From the NCBI GenBank assembly GCA_023395675.1, contig JAEWYL010000311.1, positions 1 to 14,235 on the forward strand: a DNA stretch of 14,235 nt, written 5' to 3'. Below the pieces are notes generated by a model. That model was not told the DNA's origin. It saw nothing but the letters and a program-made list of their open reading frames with translations, and searched no databases. The DNA comes from Chloroflexota bacterium. GTDB taxonomy: Bacteria > Chloroflexota > Anaerolineae > Anaerolineales > UBA4823. Position numbers and translations under genes: made by a program. Shown one piece after another: positions 12,933-14,235 of the stretch. The first letter of the stretch is position 1. Each line of letters opens with the position of its first letter.

Positions 12933-14006
12933 TCAGCGCACCGAGTCTTTCACTTCCTCCCAGGCATGGCGGATAGAGTCTCTGAAGCGTTCCCAGGTGC
13001 CGGGGTTGCGCTCGTCCCAATACCGGCGCGCCTCGGGCTCCAGCTCATCCCAGCGCGAGCCCAGGTAGCGCTCGTCGCGAGCCAGGTTGTAGCCGTAGCG
13101 GTAGGCGGGCTGGTAGGTGTTGTAGTCGGAATCGCCGGCGAACACGTGAGATTCGAAGTGCTGGCGGAAGCGGTTATCGTAGATGGTGAAATCATCGTAA
13201 TCGGAGCTGATGTCGGAGGCGCTGTAGTCCGAGGGCGTCGTGCCCGTGCCGTAGAGGGAGGCGTTATCGCCGCTGTCCATGCGGTGCACGTCCTCCATGC
13301 CGGCCTGGTACGCCTGGTTGGCGTCCACCGGCTGGTTGGCAGAGGCGGGCCAATCGCTGCGAGGCCCGGCGCTCCCCGTACCCACGGCGCCTGCGCCGGC
13401 CATACCGGCGCCGGTCAGGCCCTGGTCAGCCTCTTCGCGATAGCCGGTCCAGCCGGTCTGGCGCCAGTCGTTCACGCGCTCGTTCATATCCACCGGGTTG
13501 TGGCGGTTCATAATGTTCACAGCCTGGTCCACCAGGTAATCCTCGACGTTGATGGTGACCAGGTGCGAACCGCGGCGCAGACCCTCGGCGTAGTACTGGG
13601 CGGTCTCCTCGGGGACGCCCATGTCCACCAGAGCGCCGATCAGGCCGCCAGTGACGCCGCCAGCCACTGCCCCGGCGCCCGCCCCGGCCAGGGTGGTGAG
13701 GGCGGCAGCCAGGGGACCGGCGGCAACCACCGGGCCGATGCCCGGGATAGCCAGCGCGCCCAGGCCGACCAGCAGGCCGCCCAGGCCTCCCAGAACCGCG
13801 CCGATGCCGGCTCCTACGCCAGCCCCCTCGGCCGCGGCGCTGGGCTCCGTTTCCTCCGTGCTGCCAATCGCCTGGCTGTACTCACCGGTGCGGTCGTGGG
13901 CGATGAAGCTGATTGAATCGCGCGAAAAACCGTTGTCCGTAAGCTCTTTGACTGCATTATTCGCAGATTGAAAGTCATCGTACATAGCAACAATCGTACT
14001 GGGCAT
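12933..14006 (-). CDS. 17M/YflT-type stress protein with glycine zipper and YRYGY C-terminal domain
   Basis: This 357-residue protein has four regions. Residues 1-38 are the N-terminal beta-alpha-beta unit of the 17M/YflT domain (MPSTIVAMYDDFQSANNAV, ELTDNGFSRDSISFIAHD). Residues 60-127 are a Gly/Ala-rich glycine-zipper stretch (GAGVGAGIGAVLGGLGG and repeats), long enough to enter or cross a membrane. Residues 128-170 complete the domain with VPEETAQYYAEGLRRGSHLV and DQAVNIM. After a low-complexity linker (about 195-270), residues 275-355 hold a compact aromatic/acidic module: YDNRFRQHFESHVFAG, AYRYGYNLARDERYLG, WDELEPEARRYWDERNPGTW, then an amphipathic helix. Proteins of this layout are widespread in stress-hardy bacteria, without a known activity. 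The ribosome site AAGGAG (14013-14018) lies 6 nt before the ATG. The gene has its own promoter and candidate activator sites. Confidence 0.88.
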   Translation of the reverse strand: MPSTIVAMYDDFQSANNAVKELTDNGFSRDSISFIAHDRTGEYSQAIGSTEETEPSAAAEGAGVGAGIGAVLGGLGGLLVGLGALAIPGIGPVVAAGPLAAALTTLAGAGAGAVAGGVTGGLIGALVDMGVPEETAQYYAEGLRRGSHLVTINVEDYLVDQAVNIMNRHNPVDMNERVNDWRQTGWTGYREEADQGLTGAGMAGAGAVGTGSAGPRSDWPASANQPVDANQAYQAGMEDVHRMDSGDNASLYGTGTTPSDYSASDISSDYDDFTIYDNRFRQHFESHVFAGDSDYNTYQPAYRYGYNLARDERYLGSRWDELEPEARRYWDERNPGTWERFRDSIRHAWEEVKDSVR

Positions 14007-14065
14007 ATCACACTCCTTAACAACAAAAATGAACCACTAAGGACCACACAGGATAATCCAACTTC

Positions 14066-14094
14066 AATATACCTGTGAAGATATGGCCCTACAA
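14066..14094 (-). promoter_or_regulatory. Sigma70-like promoter of the large stress gene
   Basis: On the - strand, TTGTAG (14094-14089) is followed by 17 nt and then TATATT (14071-14066). The -10 matches five of six consensus bases; the -35 keeps only the TTG core, which is typical of activator-dependent promoters. The predicted start near 14059 leaves a leader of about 53 nt. Confidence 0.6.
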
Positions 14095-14133
14095 TGGGGA
14101 TTATTCCTACAACCGGGTGGGGATTTCCCCCAC
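14095..14133. promoter_or_regulatory. Two GGGGATT-type dyads upstream of the stress promoter
   Basis: TGGGGATTATTCC (14095-14107) and GTGGGGATTTCCCCCAC (14117-14133) share TGGGGATT and an inverted TCC half. Their centres lie near -42 and -66 relative to the predicted start and are about 24 bp apart, close to two helical turns. This is the geometry expected for tandem activator dimers. NarL/LuxR-type regulators often use GGG/CCC-flanked A/T-centred dyads; assignment to a specific regulator is inference. Confidence 0.5.
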
Positions 14134-14209
14134 ACTTCTCAGGTTTGTTCTTTGAAAGCAGGAGCTGTCCAGAAAGAGCACTGGATGATGAAATCCATAC
14201 AACAGGAGT

Positions 14210-14230
14210 GGGGGGGGGGGGGGGGGGGGG
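14210..14230 (+). repeat. 21-base G homopolymer at the sequence end
   Basis: An uninterrupted run of 21 G, followed only by CCGGG, closes the window. Such a run directly at an end suggests a two-colour-chemistry poly-G read artefact or a broken assembly rather than genome sequence. Confidence 0.9.
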
Positions 14231-14235
14231 CCGGG

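Larger units (their letters stand above)
14007..14209. other. Upstream region of the large stress gene; no gene seen
   Basis: The 200 nt to the right of the stress gene carry its promoter and two dyads, described separately. I see no convincing coding sequence and no RNA gene in it. Confidence 0.6.

Noticed and set aside
12798..13916. A 372-codon open frame on the + strand opposite the large stress gene
   Set aside because: The protein is a repetitive Val/Ala/His/Gly mirror of the glycine-rich - strand gene and has no start signal.

Overview
The window is a GC-rich (roughly 60-65 % by eye) bacterial chromosome segment. It holds eleven protein genes in two blocks and no RNA gene, CRISPR array or insertion sequence that I can see. 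The gene set suggests an environmental Chloroflexota lineage (Anaerolineae-like): an RbsA/RbsC-type transporter fusion, a PknK-like kinase/ATPase/TPR protein, DUF2267, and glycine-zipper 17M-type stress proteins beside a YihY-family membrane protein. This taxonomic guess rests on gene content, not on a marker gene.

Left block (1-2133, + strand). The 3' part of a sugar/nucleoside-type ABC importer gene, with ATPase and permease fused in one polypeptide, is followed 31 nt later by an isochorismatase-family cysteine hydrolase. The pair looks like an import-and-hydrolyse operon. It ends at an 18-bp perfect hairpin (2161-2199) that can terminate transcription from both sides.

Right block (2242-14006, all on the - strand, nine genes). 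In transcription order these are: a 17M-type glycine-zipper stress protein (14006-12933), a YihY/BrkB-family membrane protein, a SRPBCC lipid/hydrophobe-binding protein, a site-2 protease (M50), a GH1-like glycosidase, a 1267-residue Ser/Thr kinase-ATPase-TPR signalling protein, a small two-HTH regulator with a LuxR-type C-terminal domain, a second 17M-type stress protein, and a DUF2267 protein. The genes are separated by gaps of 80-340 nt. Most gaps hold a hairpin and several hold a recognisable promoter, so this is a co-oriented cluster of separately regulated units, not one tight operon.

The theme of the right block is envelope or general stress. The most interesting points are these. (1) The 17M/YflT-type domain occurs three times, once fused to the intramembrane protease where CBS domains often sit. 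(2) A kinase-STAND-TPR sensor that lacks its own DNA-binding domain lies directly upstream of a free-standing LuxR-type regulator whose gene has a perfect palindrome before its start. (3) The stress-gene promoter at the right end carries two related GGGGATT-type dyads at positions typical of activator sites. (4) A 54-bp near-perfect inverted repeat lies just upstream of the kinase promoter. The window ends in a 21-base G run that is probably a sequencing or assembly artefact.
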